Part shown: positions 9,984-19,037 of the stretch, one piece after another
Layout: every line of letters starts with the position of its first letter
Position numbering within the stretch: position 1 is the stretch's first letter
From: Legionella nautarum
GTDB lineage: Bacteria > Pseudomonadota > Gammaproteobacteria > Legionellales > Legionellaceae
DNA length: 64,000 nt
Direction: 5' to 3'
Assembly: GCF_001467895.1 (NCBI RefSeq)
Contig: NZ_LNYO01000001.1
Location: forward strand, 173,268 to 237,267
Translations under genes and position numbers: made by a program
The notes under the pieces: model-generated
Told to the model about the DNA's origin: nothing
Databases searched by the model: none
Seen by the model: only the letters and a program-made list of their open reading frames with translations

Positions 9984-10277
9984 ATGGATCTTGTCAGTGC
10001 ACTAATCAGTTTAATTAGTGGCGTTATTGGGGGCAATATCTTAGGGGCAGCCTGGAAGGAAAAAAGCCTTGGGGCAATAGGCAACTCGATCGCAGGAGCA
10101 ATTGGTGGTGTTGCAGGTGCCTATATTACTCAAGCGGTTGGTATTTTAAACACTTTAGGCTTAGGTAACATGACCATTGGTTCAATGCTCGGTAATGCCG
10201 GTTCTAGTGCGGTGGGTGGAATAATCTTAACTGGTATCGTGGGAATGATAAAAAGCGCTATGACTAAAAAGGCTTAA
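9984..10277 (+). CDS. Small glycine-rich membrane protein, unknown function
   Basis: A 97-residue protein made of glycine- and alanine-rich hydrophobic stretches: ALISLISGVIGGNILGAAW, AGAIGGVAGAYITQAVGIL and SAVGGIILTGIVGMI. The tail is basic (KSAMTKKA). ATG 9984 has a near-ideal AAGGAG 5 bases upstream; a TTG start at 9963 is in frame but less likely. The pattern suggests two or three helices with glycine-zipper packing. Similar small Gly-rich membrane proteins without known function occur in many proteobacteria. A stand-alone gene between nrdB and lysS with its own promoter candidate and hairpin. Confidence 0.7.
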   Translation: MDLVSALISLISGVIGGNILGAAWKEKSLGAIGNSIAGAIGGVAGAYITQAVGILNTLGLGNMTIGSMLGNAGSSAVGGIILTGIVGMIKSAMTKKA

Positions 10278-10291
10278 TTAATTCAGCATTC

Positions 10292-10312
10292 GCTCTATGG
10301 ATTCCATAGAGC
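10292..10312 (+). terminator. Hairpin after the small membrane protein gene
   Basis: GCTCTATGGA (10292-10301) pairs with TCCATAGAGC (10303-10312), followed by AAATTTCT. Located 14 bp after the stop codon. Confidence 0.5.
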
Positions 10313-10364
10313 AAATTTCTCGAAACTACAGTACCTCCCAGCATAGAGTTTTCTCACTCTCCTT

Positions 10365-10459
10365 TTGCAACACTTCGAGACAGCGCTTCCTCAGTGCGAA
10401 CGGGATAAACAAAACGATCAATGAATTAAACAGTCTATTTAATTTCGTGGGGATATCTC
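10365..10459 (+). repeat. Family A repeat, right-end fragment
   Basis: Contains the CACTTCGAGACAGCGCTTCC...GCGAACGGGATAAAC block, then AACGATCAATGAATTAAACAG, and ends with the right terminus ATTTCGTGGGGATATCTC (10442-10459), the mirror image of the left terminus seen at 2013. The left half is missing. More CTCTCGAAAGG-like sequence follows to about 10525. Confidence 0.7.
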
Positions 10460-10550
10460 AGCTCGGACTGAGCCTTTCGAGAGCCTCTGGACATACCTTT
10501 GAGGGGCTCAGCCCGAATGGAACCAGATAAAACAGGGGGGTTAGCCCAAC

Positions 10551-12041
10551 CTACTCTGGACGCAGATGCGGGAACAGGATTACATCCCGGATAGAAGACG
10601 AGTTAGTAAATAACATCACTAAACGATCAATCCCTATTCCTTCACCGGCCGTCGGTGGCAGACCGTACTCCAGAGCTTGAATATAATCACTATCAAAATG
10701 CATCGCCTCCATATCCCCTGCTTCTTTTTCTTCAACTTGCTTGAGGAAGCGTTCCGCTTGATCTTGAGCATCATTAAGCTCTGAGAAGCCGTTAGCAATT
10801 TCTCGTCCAGCAATGAAAAACTCAAAACGATCGGTCACTTCTGGATCCGCATCATTGCGTCGCGCCAGAGGCGAAACTTCTGTGGGGTAAGCAGTGATAA
10901 AGGTAGGTTGAATCAGCAGATGCTCGACTTTTTCATCAAAAAGAATCATTTGCAACTTGCCCAAACCATCGCTGTCTTTATATTCATAACCCAAACCTTT
11001 AATTAAGGCTCTACAATTCTCAACAGACTCAAGCTGTTCTGCACTAATTTGCGGGTTGTAATGCAAAATAGACTCTTTCACAGTCATACGTGCAAAAGGT
11101 TGGGCAAAATCAATAACCTGCTCTTGATAGTCAATTTGCCGCTTACCCAAGACCACATCACAAAGATGGCGAAGCAATTGTTCAGTGAAATTCATGAGAT
11201 CGTTGTAGTCCGCATAAGCTTGATAAAACTCAACCATCGTAAATTCTGGATTATGGCGAGTAGAAAGACCTTCATTACGGAAATTACGGTTAATTTCATA
11301 AACACGCTCAAAGCCGCCGACAACTAAACGCTTCAAATACAACTCTGGAGCGATACGCAAATACATCTCCATATCAAGCGTATTGTGGAAGGTTACAAAG
11401 GGACGCGCGACAGCCCCGCCAGGTATCGGATGCATCATTGGCGTTTCCACTTCTAAAAACTGATGACTATCCATAAATTGGCGAAATGCTTTAATGAGTT
11501 TTGAGCGAACAAGAAAAGTTTGTCGGCTTTCTTCATTAGCAATTAAATCAACATAACGCCGACGATAGCGCATTTCTTGATCCGCTAAACCATGGAATTT
11601 ATCGGGCAAAGGCCGCAGAGATTTAGTCAGTAATTCAAGCTCTTCGGCATTGACAGTTAACTCGCCGGTATTCGTTAAGAACAACTCACCTTTTACGCCA
11701 ACGATATCACCTAAATCCCAATGCTTAAATTCTTCATAAACCTCTGGTAAATCATTTTGACGCACATAAACTTGGATACGTCCCGAGACATCTTGAATAT
11801 GAAAAAAACTAGCTTTTCCCATAATACGACGCAAAACAATGCGCCCAGCAACAGCCACTTTAACCTTCTTTGCTGTTAGAGTTTCTTTATCAATCTTAGC
11901 GTATTGATCGAGCAGATTCGCTGCTAGATATTGGCGGCGAAACTGATTAGGAAAATTAAACCCTTTAGACCGCAAATCCGCTAATTTTTGTTTGCGAATT
12001 TGGTAAACTTCACTCTCGTCTAACTGTTGTTCTTCTATCAT
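10551..12041 (-). CDS. lysS: Lysyl-tRNA synthetase, class II
   Basis: Charges tRNA-Lys in the cytoplasm (496 residues, normal length). The N-terminal OB-fold anticodon-binding domain (about 60-160, [20 protein letters not shown]) is followed by the class II core with motif 2 ([20 protein letters not shown]) and motif 3 ([16 protein letters not shown]). Its start codon overlaps the prfB stop by 4 bp (ATGA), so the two are translationally coupled. prfB-lysS is also the order in E. coli. Confidence 0.97.
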   Translation of the reverse strand: MIEEQQLDESEVYQIRKQKLADLRSKGFNFPNQFRRQYLAANLLDQYAKIDKETLTAKKVKVAVAGRIVLRRIMGKASFFHIQDVSGRIQVYVRQNDLPEVYEEFKHWDLGDIVGVKGELFLTNTGELTVNAEELELLTKSLRPLPDKFHGLADQEMRYRRRYVDLIANEESRQTFLVRSKLIKAFRQFMDSHQFLEVETPMMHPIPGGAVARPFVTFHNTLDMEMYLRIAPELYLKRLVVGGFERVYEINRNFRNEGLSTRHNPEFTMVEFYQAYADYNDLMNFTEQLLRHLCDVVLGKRQIDYQEQVIDFAQPFARMTVKESILHYNPQISAEQLESVENCRALIKGLGYEYKDSDGLGKLQMILFDEKVEHLLIQPTFITAYPTEVSPLARRNDADPEVTDRFEFFIAGREIANGFSELNDAQDQAERFLKQVEEKEAGDMEAMHFDSDYIQALEYGLPPTAGEGIGIDRLVMLFTNSSSIRDVILFPHLRPE

Positions 12042-13145
12042 TGATCCCCTACTCCTGCTTTCAAACTTGCTACAATAAATTGATCTAAATCACCGTCTAA
12101 AACGGCTTGAGTATTCGACGTTTCAACGCCTGTGCGTAAATCTTTAATGCGCGACTGGTCTAAGACATAGGAACGAATCTGCGATCCCCAGCCTATGTCT
12201 GACTTACTCGCCTCAAGTGCCTGTTGCGCCGCGTTTTTCTTTTGCATTTCCATTTCATACAGCTTTGCTCGCAATTGCTTCATTGCCTGATCTTTGTTTT
12301 TGTGCTGGCTGCGATCCGTCTGACATTGCACCACAATTCCGCTTGGCGCGTGAGTAATACGAACGGCTGAGTCAGTTCGGTTAACGTGCTGTCCACCCGC
12401 TCCAGAGGCACGGTAAGTGTCTATACGTAAATCTGCTGGATTAATTTCGATATCAAGATCATCATCCACTTCTGGCGATACAAAGACAGCAGCAAAGGAA
12501 GTATGACGGCGATTTCCCGAATCAAAAGGTGATTTGCGCACTAAACGATGAACGCCGGTTTCAGTGCGTAACCAACCATAGGCATATTCACCGCTGAAAT
12601 GAATCGTGGCACTTTTTATTCCAGCTACTTCACCAGCAGAACATTCAATTAACTCGGTAGTAAATCCATGATGTTCGCCCCAACGCAAATACATGCGCAA
12701 TAACATCTCAGCCCAGTCTTGTGCTTCAGTACCTCCGGATCCTGACTGGATATCCAAGTAAGCATGGGAATCGTCCATTTTGCCAGAAAACATTCGTCTG
12801 AATTCAAGGCCAGCCACTTTTTTTTCAATGACAGCAACTTCTGCAGCCACATCATGAATTGCAGCCTCATCGTCTTCGGCACGAGCCAATTCAAAAAGTT
12901 CAGCTAAATCAGTAATACCTTGGCCTAATTGTTCTAATTGATTAACCACTGCTTCCAACTGTGCTCGCTCTCGACCTAAAGCTTGTGCCTGTTCGGGATT
13001 ATTCCAAATCTCTGGAGACTCTAACTCTCGTACAACTTCTTCTAAACGCTCGCGTTTACCCTCAAAGTCAAAGATACCCCCGAAGCGCATTAGTTCGCTC
13101 ATTTAAATCAGCCAAATCAAGCGTGATTTGATTTATTTCTAACAT
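12038..13145 (-). CDS. prfB: Peptide chain release factor 2, with programmed +1 frameshift
   Basis: RF2 reads UGA/UAA stop codons and triggers peptide release. The SPF anticodon-like motif ([12 protein letters not shown]) and the catalytic GGQ ([11 protein letters not shown]) are present. The long downstream frame opens at 13102, but the real N-terminus is in another frame. It starts at ATG 13145 (AGGA upstream) and encodes 25 residues beginning [18 protein letters not shown] and ending ALRGYL, then an in-frame TGA (13070-13068). The slippery site CTTTGAC is preceded by a GGGGG run, as in E. coli. After a +1 shift the product is 368 residues, close to the E. coli size. The frame upstream of the shift matches the family's N-terminus. 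Confidence 0.95.
13067..13073 (-). promoter_or_regulatory. RF2 autoregulatory +1 frameshift site
   Basis: On the minus strand CTTTGAC follows GGGGGTAT, almost identical to the E. coli prfB site. The zero-frame TGA is at 13070-13068. Low RF2 lets the ribosome slip on CTT and continue into the main frame, so the protein controls its own level. Confidence 0.93.
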
Positions 13146-13231
13146 GAATGTCCTAAGAATTTTAATTAAAACGATTATTGTACCGCGAAAGCTAAATACT
13201 GACCATATACTCATCATGCAGGTTTGTTGTT

Positions 13232-13256
13232 ATCCCTGCTTTGCGAAGGCAGGGAT
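13232..13256. repeat. Family C palindrome (ATCCCTGC/GCAGGGAT)
   Basis: ATCCCTGC (13232-13239) pairs with GCAGGGAT (13249-13256). A second related stretch (CCTGTCTTCGCAGC) follows near 13299. A similar element is at 41323-41342 and a decayed one near 30617. Otherwise the region 13146-13538 between prfB and the next gene shows no gene. Confidence 0.6.
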
Positions 13257-13538
13257 CGGTCCGTCAACAGGTACAATACCAAAATAGAGAAGAAAGCCTG
13301 TCTTCGCAGCAAGAGAGATGACAGTAACCTGAGAATAATTAACTCTGATACCTAGGCAGAAAAACAACTGGACAATTATTAAACAGTATATTGCAAATTA
13401 TTCGATCATTCTCTAAATAAAAAATTTCTTTGCTTTTATCTCATTATATAATGTCTTAGATTCGTTGGTTCCTTAGCTATAATTAATGAATAACCTAATG
13501 ATCGATGCTTATGAAGATTGCTTTCGGAGAGATTAATT

Positions 13539-14300
13539 ATGAGTAAACAAAAGTTTGATAAAGATACAACTGCTCAAGCACAAGATGCAATTAGAGAAGA
13601 AGAGAAAAAGAAAGAAGAAGAACTAAAAGCTCAGAATTTAGCAAAAGAAGAAGAAGAAAAAAAACTTGCAATGAGAAATCTACAAGCCGAGCAAGAAGCT
13701 GCAGAAGAGCAAGCACAGTTATTAAACAAAAACGATGAAGAGGATAAGGAAGTAGAACAAATCGGCCTTCACCTCCTTGATATTAAGCCTTGGAAAAAAG
13801 ACAGCGAAGAGTTACTCAAGGATTACAAAGATAAATTTCCCGATAGAAAACTAGACGAGAAAGGAACATTACTTTTTACTAGCCGTGAAGAGCTGGAGCA
13901 GTTTCTAAATGACCAAGCCAAGCTTCCTCCAGAAGGAAAAGGCCGTAAATTCTTAGTATCAGAAGTCGATGCGAAGGGGCAACTTTTAGGTAAGCATCAT
14001 TTTTCCTGTGGTGACGGCAAGGTCTATTCAGGTAGTCCAGAAGAAATTATCGCTAAATTGAAGGAAAACCAAGCGACTGCTAATCCCACCACTCAAAAAC
14101 TAATAGCAGATGGGCTTTCTATATTTGAAAGAATATTGAATCCTAAACCTCAACCTACTACAGATGCTAAAAAGCGTTTAGAGGCAATGAAGTCGGGAGA
14201 CCAACCTCCTGCTCCGACTGCGGAACCGAAACAAGAGGAATCAGAAGGAGATTACAAATCCCCTTCTCCTTTTAATTCAACCCCTAATCCTTTTCATTAG
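13539..14300 (+). CDS. Charged coiled-coil protein, unknown function
   Basis: A 253-residue soluble protein without signal peptide or membrane segment. ATG 13539 has GGAGAG 7 bases upstream. Residues about 18-65 are an almost continuous Glu/Lys/Ala/Gln-rich coiled coil (REEEKKKEEELKAQNLAKEE onward). The middle (75-190) looks globular, with LHLLDIKPWKKDSEELLKDY and GRKFLVSEVDAKGQLLGKHH. The last 50 residues are proline-rich and disordered, with two Asn-x-x-Pro-type clusters (FNSTPNPFH). I do not recognise the family. It opens an island with two other unusual proteins, so a host-directed (effector-like) role is possible, but nothing proves it. Confidence 0.75.
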   Translation: MSKQKFDKDTTAQAQDAIREEEKKKEEELKAQNLAKEEEEKKLAMRNLQAEQEAAEEQAQLLNKNDEEDKEVEQIGLHLLDIKPWKKDSEELLKDYKDKFPDRKLDEKGTLLFTSREELEQFLNDQAKLPPEGKGRKFLVSEVDAKGQLLGKHHFSCGDGKVYSGSPEEIIAKLKENQATANPTTQKLIADGLSIFERILNPKPQPTTDAKKRLEAMKSGDQPPAPTAEPKQEESEGDYKSPSPFNSTPNPFH

Positions 14301-14320
14301 GGATTGCCAGACGCACGTAT

Positions 14321-14475
14321 CGACGTACCACGGCTTGTCCGCGATATCTAGAAATCTGAGTGTGAAAAAAGATCACCTGGATACCGCGGACAAGCCGTGG
14401 TACGTCGGCAGGAGGAACTAAATTTGCAATAATGACGGCTTGTCCGCGGGATTCACAAAAACTACGCTAAAACGC
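14321..14475. repeat. Family B palindromic repeats (GGCTTGTCCGCGG type), two units
   Basis: Positions 14321-14343 and 14385-14407 form a perfect 23-bp inverted repeat around the core ACGGCTTGTCCGCG. A second partial unit (GACGGCTTGTCCGCGGGATT) starts near 14433. The same core occurs inside the flagellar operon at 27824-27880. It could act as a bidirectional terminator between the convergent genes. Confidence 0.8.
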
Positions 14476-14499
14476 CGCCCTAACAGATTCATCAATTGA

Positions 14500-15711
14500 T
14501 TAAATATTAAAATTAAATGGACTCGAGACTTCCTCATCCAATGGGCTCGAAAATCCTATTTGACTCAAGATTGCGTTTTCCATCCCTAAATCGGCAATAA
14601 TAGACCAAAATTCTGGTGAAATATCACAAGAATCAGGGCTTACGGATTCTACTTCTTCTGACTCCTGTGCCTGTAATGGTTCTTGTATTGGCTCTATCTG
14701 CAGACAGGGTTTCTTTGGTAAGGGGAGAGAGAAAAAGCCAGTATTAGACGGAGTGCCTATTTGCTCCCATTTTCTTTTTACAGCCCCTTCTTCCTCTGAG
14801 TTAACATCCATTATTGTTACAGGTTGCAAAGGATAGCTTGATATTTGCTGTTCTACTGGGGGTAATTTCCTAACAAGAACTTTACCTGATAGTTTAACAA
14901 TACCAGCATCCTCATCGATTTGTGCGTGCTTTAGTGCCTCTCTAGCGATTTGCTCTCCAGTTTCCAGATCATAATAAGTTCTTTTAAGAAATCCGCCCCG
15001 GGTAATAGGATTTTCATCACCAATTTTAATTGCAGATTGATGCTCTTTTTTTGAACCACTCCAGGTTACCGCTCTTTTATTTACTGTAACTGTACCATCT
15101 GGAAATATAATAGCTTCTCTCAACAGTTCTTTAGGGACCTTTTGACCATCATCAACAAAGGTATAATGACGTTTAAGAATACTCTCAACTCGGAGATTAT
15201 ACTTACCTACTTTAAGGACGCGAGTTCTACTTAAACCTTTAATAGAAAAACCCTTACTAGACTCTGCTTCTTCGGGTTGAGGAGATTGTTCTGTTGGATT
15301 ACTACTTGCTAGCTGTTTATCGACTACACTAGTATCTTTTTCATAAATTTTAGAGCGCCGCAGTGGATTTTTATCCATTTTTGCTACATCACGTTTATAA
15401 ATACTATCCCAAAAAGCAAGTCTTCCTTCGACTAAGAGAGTTCCGTCATCTGGGAAAATATGAGCTTTTTTTAGCTGCTTTCTGGAAACTTTTGTCCGAT
15501 CGTCTTTAAATATATAATTGCGCTTAAGGAAACTACCCACAAGGATATTATAACCTGCGATAAAAATACGCTGATGTTCACGTAAGTGCTCAATAGTGAA
15601 ATAACCTCGACCATTACTATGATTTTGAGCAACGGCAGTACTTTCTATTAAAGGCGGCATTTTTGACTGATCAGTATACTCATAAAACTTGAATTTCACG
15701 AAAAACTCCAT
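14500..15711 (-). CDS. Protein with three internal repeats, unknown function
   Basis: A 403-residue protein with no signal peptide or membrane helix. Three divergent repeats can be aligned by eye: about 62-130 (LKRNYIFKDDRTKVSRKQLK), about 180-245 (LKRHYTFVDDGQKVPKELLR) and about 248-290 (LKRTYYDLETGEQIAREALK). Each continues with an 'a/h-I-F-x-D-x-G' strand and a basic stretch. The last 110 residues are low-complexity, Glu/Ser/Pro-rich and disordered, ending EEVSSPFNFNI. I do not recognise the family. The acidic, hydrophobic-ended C-terminus would be compatible with a type IV secretion signal, which is inference only. It lies between two other accessory genes. Confidence 0.7.
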   Translation of the reverse strand: MEFFVKFKFYEYTDQSKMPPLIESTAVAQNHSNGRGYFTIEHLREHQRIFIAGYNILVGSFLKRNYIFKDDRTKVSRKQLKKAHIFPDDGTLLVEGRLAFWDSIYKRDVAKMDKNPLRRSKIYEKDTSVVDKQLASSNPTEQSPQPEEAESSKGFSIKGLSRTRVLKVGKYNLRVESILKRHYTFVDDGQKVPKELLREAIIFPDGTVTVNKRAVTWSGSKKEHQSAIKIGDENPITRGGFLKRTYYDLETGEQIAREALKHAQIDEDAGIVKLSGKVLVRKLPPVEQQISSYPLQPVTIMDVNSEEEGAVKRKWEQIGTPSNTGFFSLPLPKKPCLQIEPIQEPLQAQESEEVESVSPDSCDISPEFWSIIADLGMENAILSQIGFSSPLDEEVSSPFNFNI

Positions 15712-15783
15712 TTTTAAAGAAAATAATCAAGCTTGAATATTAACTAAATTTTAGATAGCTAATAAAGCTAATTTTACATCATG

Positions 15784-17106
15784 TTACCCAGGCAGGGAAT
15801 TGAAACAGGGGAGTCCTACCGATTCTTCCTTTGGCTCAATACGAGAATGATAAAAAAAGGTTCCTGCCGCAACAGTCAGAGAAGCTGCGCTTGCAACTGC
15901 CAAAGTAGCAGCAAGCGGTATTGCACCAGCCACAAGCACTGTAACCAAAGCGGCTAGCCCTAAGGCCAAACCACCAACAGCGGCAGTTGCAGTGAGTGCT
16001 GTTAATTGGAAAGAATAAGATTCGCTGGGCTTCCCATATTTAATGCAGTCATTGACTATCTTCTCTATCCTTTCTTTATAGGCTCGTTTGCCTTCTTCTC
16101 CATCCTGAATTCGGGGTAGGGGAACACGTTTTATTGCCGCTACAGCCTCTTGGTAACAAGGATTATTTGGACCTAAAAATTGGTTGATATGTACAAGTAC
16201 TTCATTTGGTAACTCAGATAATCCAGATTTGACCAGCTTCGGCATAAGAGAGTACAGGGGATTCGCTGCTGCTGTGTCGATAATTCTTCTAAGTTCTTTG
16301 CCCCATAACTCAGTAAGTTCACTTCGCGAATACATTACCACCTTAGTCTTTAAGTTAGTTGGTAATAAATTAGCAATCCTAGTTCTTTCTTCCTCGTTCG
16401 AAGTGTCAATGAATATTACTTCTACTTCTGAGTTGAGAAAAGCATCCGCTTTAATTGAGGTGATACTCTCTGGGATAGAAACTTGTTTAAGAGCGATACA
16501 ACCATTAAAAACTCGGGAATCTATTAAGGTCACCCCCTCAGGAATAACTACTTCTTCAAGAGCAATGCAACGGGTAAATAAATAATTACAGATAACGGTC
16601 AATCCAATTGGAAGAGAGATCTTTTTCAGCCTGTTACAGTAGCCAAATGCTGACGTACCAATCGAAAGTAATTTTTCAGGAAGAATTACCTCTTCCAGAT
16701 TTTCGCATCCATCGAATACATTAAAAGGAAGTGAGTTGAGGTTCACAGGGAGCTTAATGCTTGTTAAATCTTTACAGCCAGAAAATGCGAAACCATTGAT
16801 CCCAGTTACGCTGTCAGGAATATCTAATTGCTCTATACCACAACCAGCAAAAGCCGCGAACCCTATGGAAATTAAGTGATTAGAAAGGCCGACCTTTTTC
16901 AGATTTTTGCAGTTGTCAAATGCCTCATCGCCAATCGTGAGCACACTATCAGGCATATTGAGTTCTATAAGCCTCATGCAGCCTACAAAGGCCCTTTCAT
17001 CAATCTCGGCTATATCTTCGGGAATATCAAAAGAGCCATCCTCGTTGATCTCATCATTGTCAACTTTCACTAAGATGAGCCCATTTGGACCAATTCTAGT
17101 TCTCAT
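15784..17106 (-). CDS. BspA-type leucine-rich-repeat protein with F-box-like motif and two membrane helices
   Basis: A 440-residue protein. Residues about 25-235 are eight or nine BspA/LRR_5 repeats with the pattern I..xAFxxCxxLxxIxLPxxLxSI (e.g. IGDEAFDNCKNLKKVGLSNH). Residues 297-312 (LSELPNEVLVHINQFL) resemble an F-box core, the eukaryotic SKP1-binding motif. Residues about 369-393 and 395-418 are two Ala/Val-rich membrane helices, with a short tail after. No signal peptide. LRR plus F-box-like combinations are known among effectors of intracellular Legionella-like bacteria, so a host-membrane-inserted effector is plausible. LRR and helices are certain; the F-box call and function are inference. 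Confidence 0.75.
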   Translation of the reverse strand: MRTRIGPNGLILVKVDNDEINEDGSFDIPEDIAEIDERAFVGCMRLIELNMPDSVLTIGDEAFDNCKNLKKVGLSNHLISIGFAAFAGCGIEQLDIPDSVTGINGFAFSGCKDLTSIKLPVNLNSLPFNVFDGCENLEEVILPEKLLSIGTSAFGYCNRLKKISLPIGLTVICNYLFTRCIALEEVVIPEGVTLIDSRVFNGCIALKQVSIPESITSIKADAFLNSEVEVIFIDTSNEEERTRIANLLPTNLKTKVVMYSRSELTELWGKELRRIIDTAAANPLYSLMPKLVKSGLSELPNEVLVHINQFLGPNNPCYQEAVAAIKRVPLPRIQDGEEGKRAYKERIEKIVNDCIKYGKPSESYSFQLTALTATAAVGGLALGLAALVTVLVAGAIPLAATLAVASAASLTVAAGTFFYHSRIEPKEESVGLPCFNSLPG

Positions 17107-17279
17107 TTTTTATCGCCTCGATATTTAAAGGTGGAGTTCCTACTTACATAATTGCAGGAGCAAGATTAAGGATTTATAGCTTGAAAAAAAGGAAATTTTT
17201 TACCCTACGAAGGAGGGTTTTTATCACAGCCAACGTCGAAATGGATCTTAATATAGAACATTATGATCTTATTGTAAAC

Positions 17280-17540
17280 ACAGTTACTAAAACTTGCATC
17301 ATCCCGAACTGAGGCGCTTGAAGCGAGCTTTAACGATACTTCGAGAACCTCAGAAGCTTCAGGACAAGCCCCTTCGACAGCCTCAGGACAGGCTTCGAGA
17401 CGCACGCTATGCGTGCTCCTCAGCCCGAACGTGATAAAATGAATACAAATTCTTTAGATACTTATTTCGTGGGGATACCTCCGAGTATGTACGGATAAAC
17501 AAGCAACTAAATAGTATATTTAATTTCGTGGCGATGCCTC
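17280..17540 (-). repeat. Family A repeat, reverse orientation
   Basis: Contains the reverse complement of the GAGCACGCAT...CTGAGGCTGTCGAAGGGG segment. It ends with the mirrored terminus ATTTCGTGGGGATACCTC (17464-17481), followed by a second degenerate copy of that terminus at 17523-17540 just outside the next gene. The intergenic space 17107-17543 holds nothing else apart from a short ACCCT...AGGGTTTTT hairpin near 17202. Confidence 0.7.
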
Positions 17541-17543
17541 CGT

Positions 17544-18596
17544 TCAGAATGAGGTTGGCTTCTGCGCAATTAAATGATAACTCATCGTCACTAATCCCAA
17601 CCTATCTGCTTCGCATAAGGCTTCAACGTTTTGACTTAGCCTATCCAGTAATACAATAAAATGAACAGGGAGTACCTTTATCTTTACAAGAAACTTCACA
17701 ATGGGGTCTAATTTATCGTAATTGGATCCTGCTTTACTGATCAGCGGTTCTTGTGACTTGTTGATACTCGGATCTTCGCTCAGCAGCACCTCAAAGCCTG
17801 CATGGCGCAATGCTTCTTCATACTCTGCGGGTGATGGAGTTCCTATCGCGCCAATTAAGGGTTTGATTTGTTTCATTAAGGCTAAATGATGGGGATTTTG
17901 AGCGTCATAGTTCGGTAAACGTACCCATTCTAACAAGGATAATTTTCCACCCGGTTTAAGAATGCGATGCAATTCATGGAAAAGCTTGTTCAAATCCCTG
18001 CATAAAGAGAGGGCTTGAATTTCATAGGCAGCATCAAATTCATTGTCAGCAAAATTGAAAGGTAAATCATTTAAGTCTGCATTGATGAATTTGCATTGTT
18101 GTGACAAACCATTTTTCTGAGCAAACAAAATAGCGTTATCCAATTGACTTTGGTCGATATTAAACCCCGTAATTTCTGCACCGGTTAGGGAAGCAAGATG
18201 GGCAGCAACGCGCCCTTTTCCACAGCCCAGCTCAAACAGTTTATCCCCTGCTTTCACGTCGAGGAGACGGCTTAATTTTTTTTCAAACAAGAGTTGATTG
18301 CTAATCACATTTTCCGTTACATCAAGCGTTGGAGGAATATACATTTTCTCAACCTGCCCGATTGCACAAAGATGATTGATGACTTCATACCAAGCGATAA
18401 GGTTTTGTTTAACTTGTTGATATTCAACAGGTTGCGAATCTTTCACCGCTTGGCCATCAACCCAATCGTAATCATAAATATTGTAAGCGTTTAAAAAGGC
18501 CTCAACTTGTTGCGGAGATAAGTGGTAAATCGCCTTAAATGAATTCCAGATCGTTGCCAATCGGTAAAATTTAGAGTTCGGATTCACCTTGATCAT
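17544..18596 (-). CDS. SAM-dependent methyltransferase, sterol C-methyltransferase-like
   Basis: A 350-residue class I methyltransferase. The SAM motif I is KLFELGCGKGRVAA; motifs II/III follow in FADNEFDAAYEIQAL and ILKPGGKLSLLEWV. The stretch from CKFINADLNDLPFNFADNEF through EYEEALRHAGFEVLLSED follows the layout of Erg6-type sterol 24-C-methyltransferases, including the C-terminal segment. ATG 18596 has AAGGAA 7 bases upstream and is preferred over GTG 18614. It follows the DUF2802 gene by 24 bp in the flagellar direction and may be read through from it. True substrate (sterol, other lipid or something else) is unknown. Confidence 0.7.
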   Translation of the reverse strand: MIKVNPNSKFYRLATIWNSFKAIYHLSPQQVEAFLNAYNIYDYDWVDGQAVKDSQPVEYQQVKQNLIAWYEVINHLCAIGQVEKMYIPPTLDVTENVISNQLLFEKKLSRLLDVKAGDKLFELGCGKGRVAAHLASLTGAEITGFNIDQSQLDNAILFAQKNGLSQQCKFINADLNDLPFNFADNEFDAAYEIQALSLCRDLNKLFHELHRILKPGGKLSLLEWVRLPNYDAQNPHHLALMKQIKPLIGAIGTPSPAEYEEALRHAGFEVLLSEDPSINKSQEPLISKAGSNYDKLDPIVKFLVKIKVLPVHFIVLLDRLSQNVEALCEADRLGLVTMSYHLIAQKPTSF

Positions 18597-18620
18597 AAGA
18601 CGTTCCTTGTCCACAAATCA

Positions 18621-19037
18621 CTAATCAACCACTGTCCTCGTTTGTTTTTTAATCACCGAACGATAAGCCTGCAAGTTCATCAATAATTCAGCTTCAGCAT
18701 TAGATAAATGACAACTATCGATGATTTCATCTTTATTACCACCCATTTCAAGGATACGCAGGGCATGTTGATAGCCGCCATCGTTATCGCGTTTATTTTC
18801 CAAAGCCTGTAGTTGATTATCCATGCTAATCAATTGGCGAGTGATCTCGGCAATCTGCTTACCAAAACCAAGATCGGCATTGACTAATAAATTATGATTA
18901 ATCTGCAACTGCTCTAGCTCCGCTTTAATCTCCTTGACTTGGCGCCTCATCCTGATAAACGATTTATGATAAACGATAAGGGCTTTCAAGGATAAAAGAG
19001 CGAATAGTAATCCTCCTATGCTTAATATAATACTCAT
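18621..19037 (-). CDS. DUF2802 protein downstream of motAB
   Basis: A 138-residue protein with one N-terminal membrane helix (about 4-22), a coiled-coil stretch (30-85) and a C-terminal helix-turn-helix-like segment (ALRILEMGGNKDEIIDSCHL then NAEAELLMNLQ), typical of DUF2802. The family is usually found next to motC/motD-type genes in gammaproteobacteria. Its start overlaps the motB stop by 4 bp, indicating coupling. Function unknown, probably flagellum-related. Confidence 0.75.
   Translation of the reverse strand: MSIILSIGGLLFALLSLKALIVYHKSFIRMRRQVKEIKAELEQLQINHNLLVNADLGFGKQIAEITRQLISMDNQLQALENKRDNDGGYQHALRILEMGGNKDEIIDSCHLSNAEAELLMNLQAYRSVIKKQTRTVVD

Noticed and set aside
10297..10530. 77-residue plus-strand open frame
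   Set aside because: Overlaps a hairpin and a family A repeat fragment; no ribosome binding site and no protein-like pattern.
17205..17405. 66-residue minus-strand open frame rich in EAC/VEG repeats
   Set aside because: Translation of the CTGAGG/TCGAAGG repeat; not a gene.
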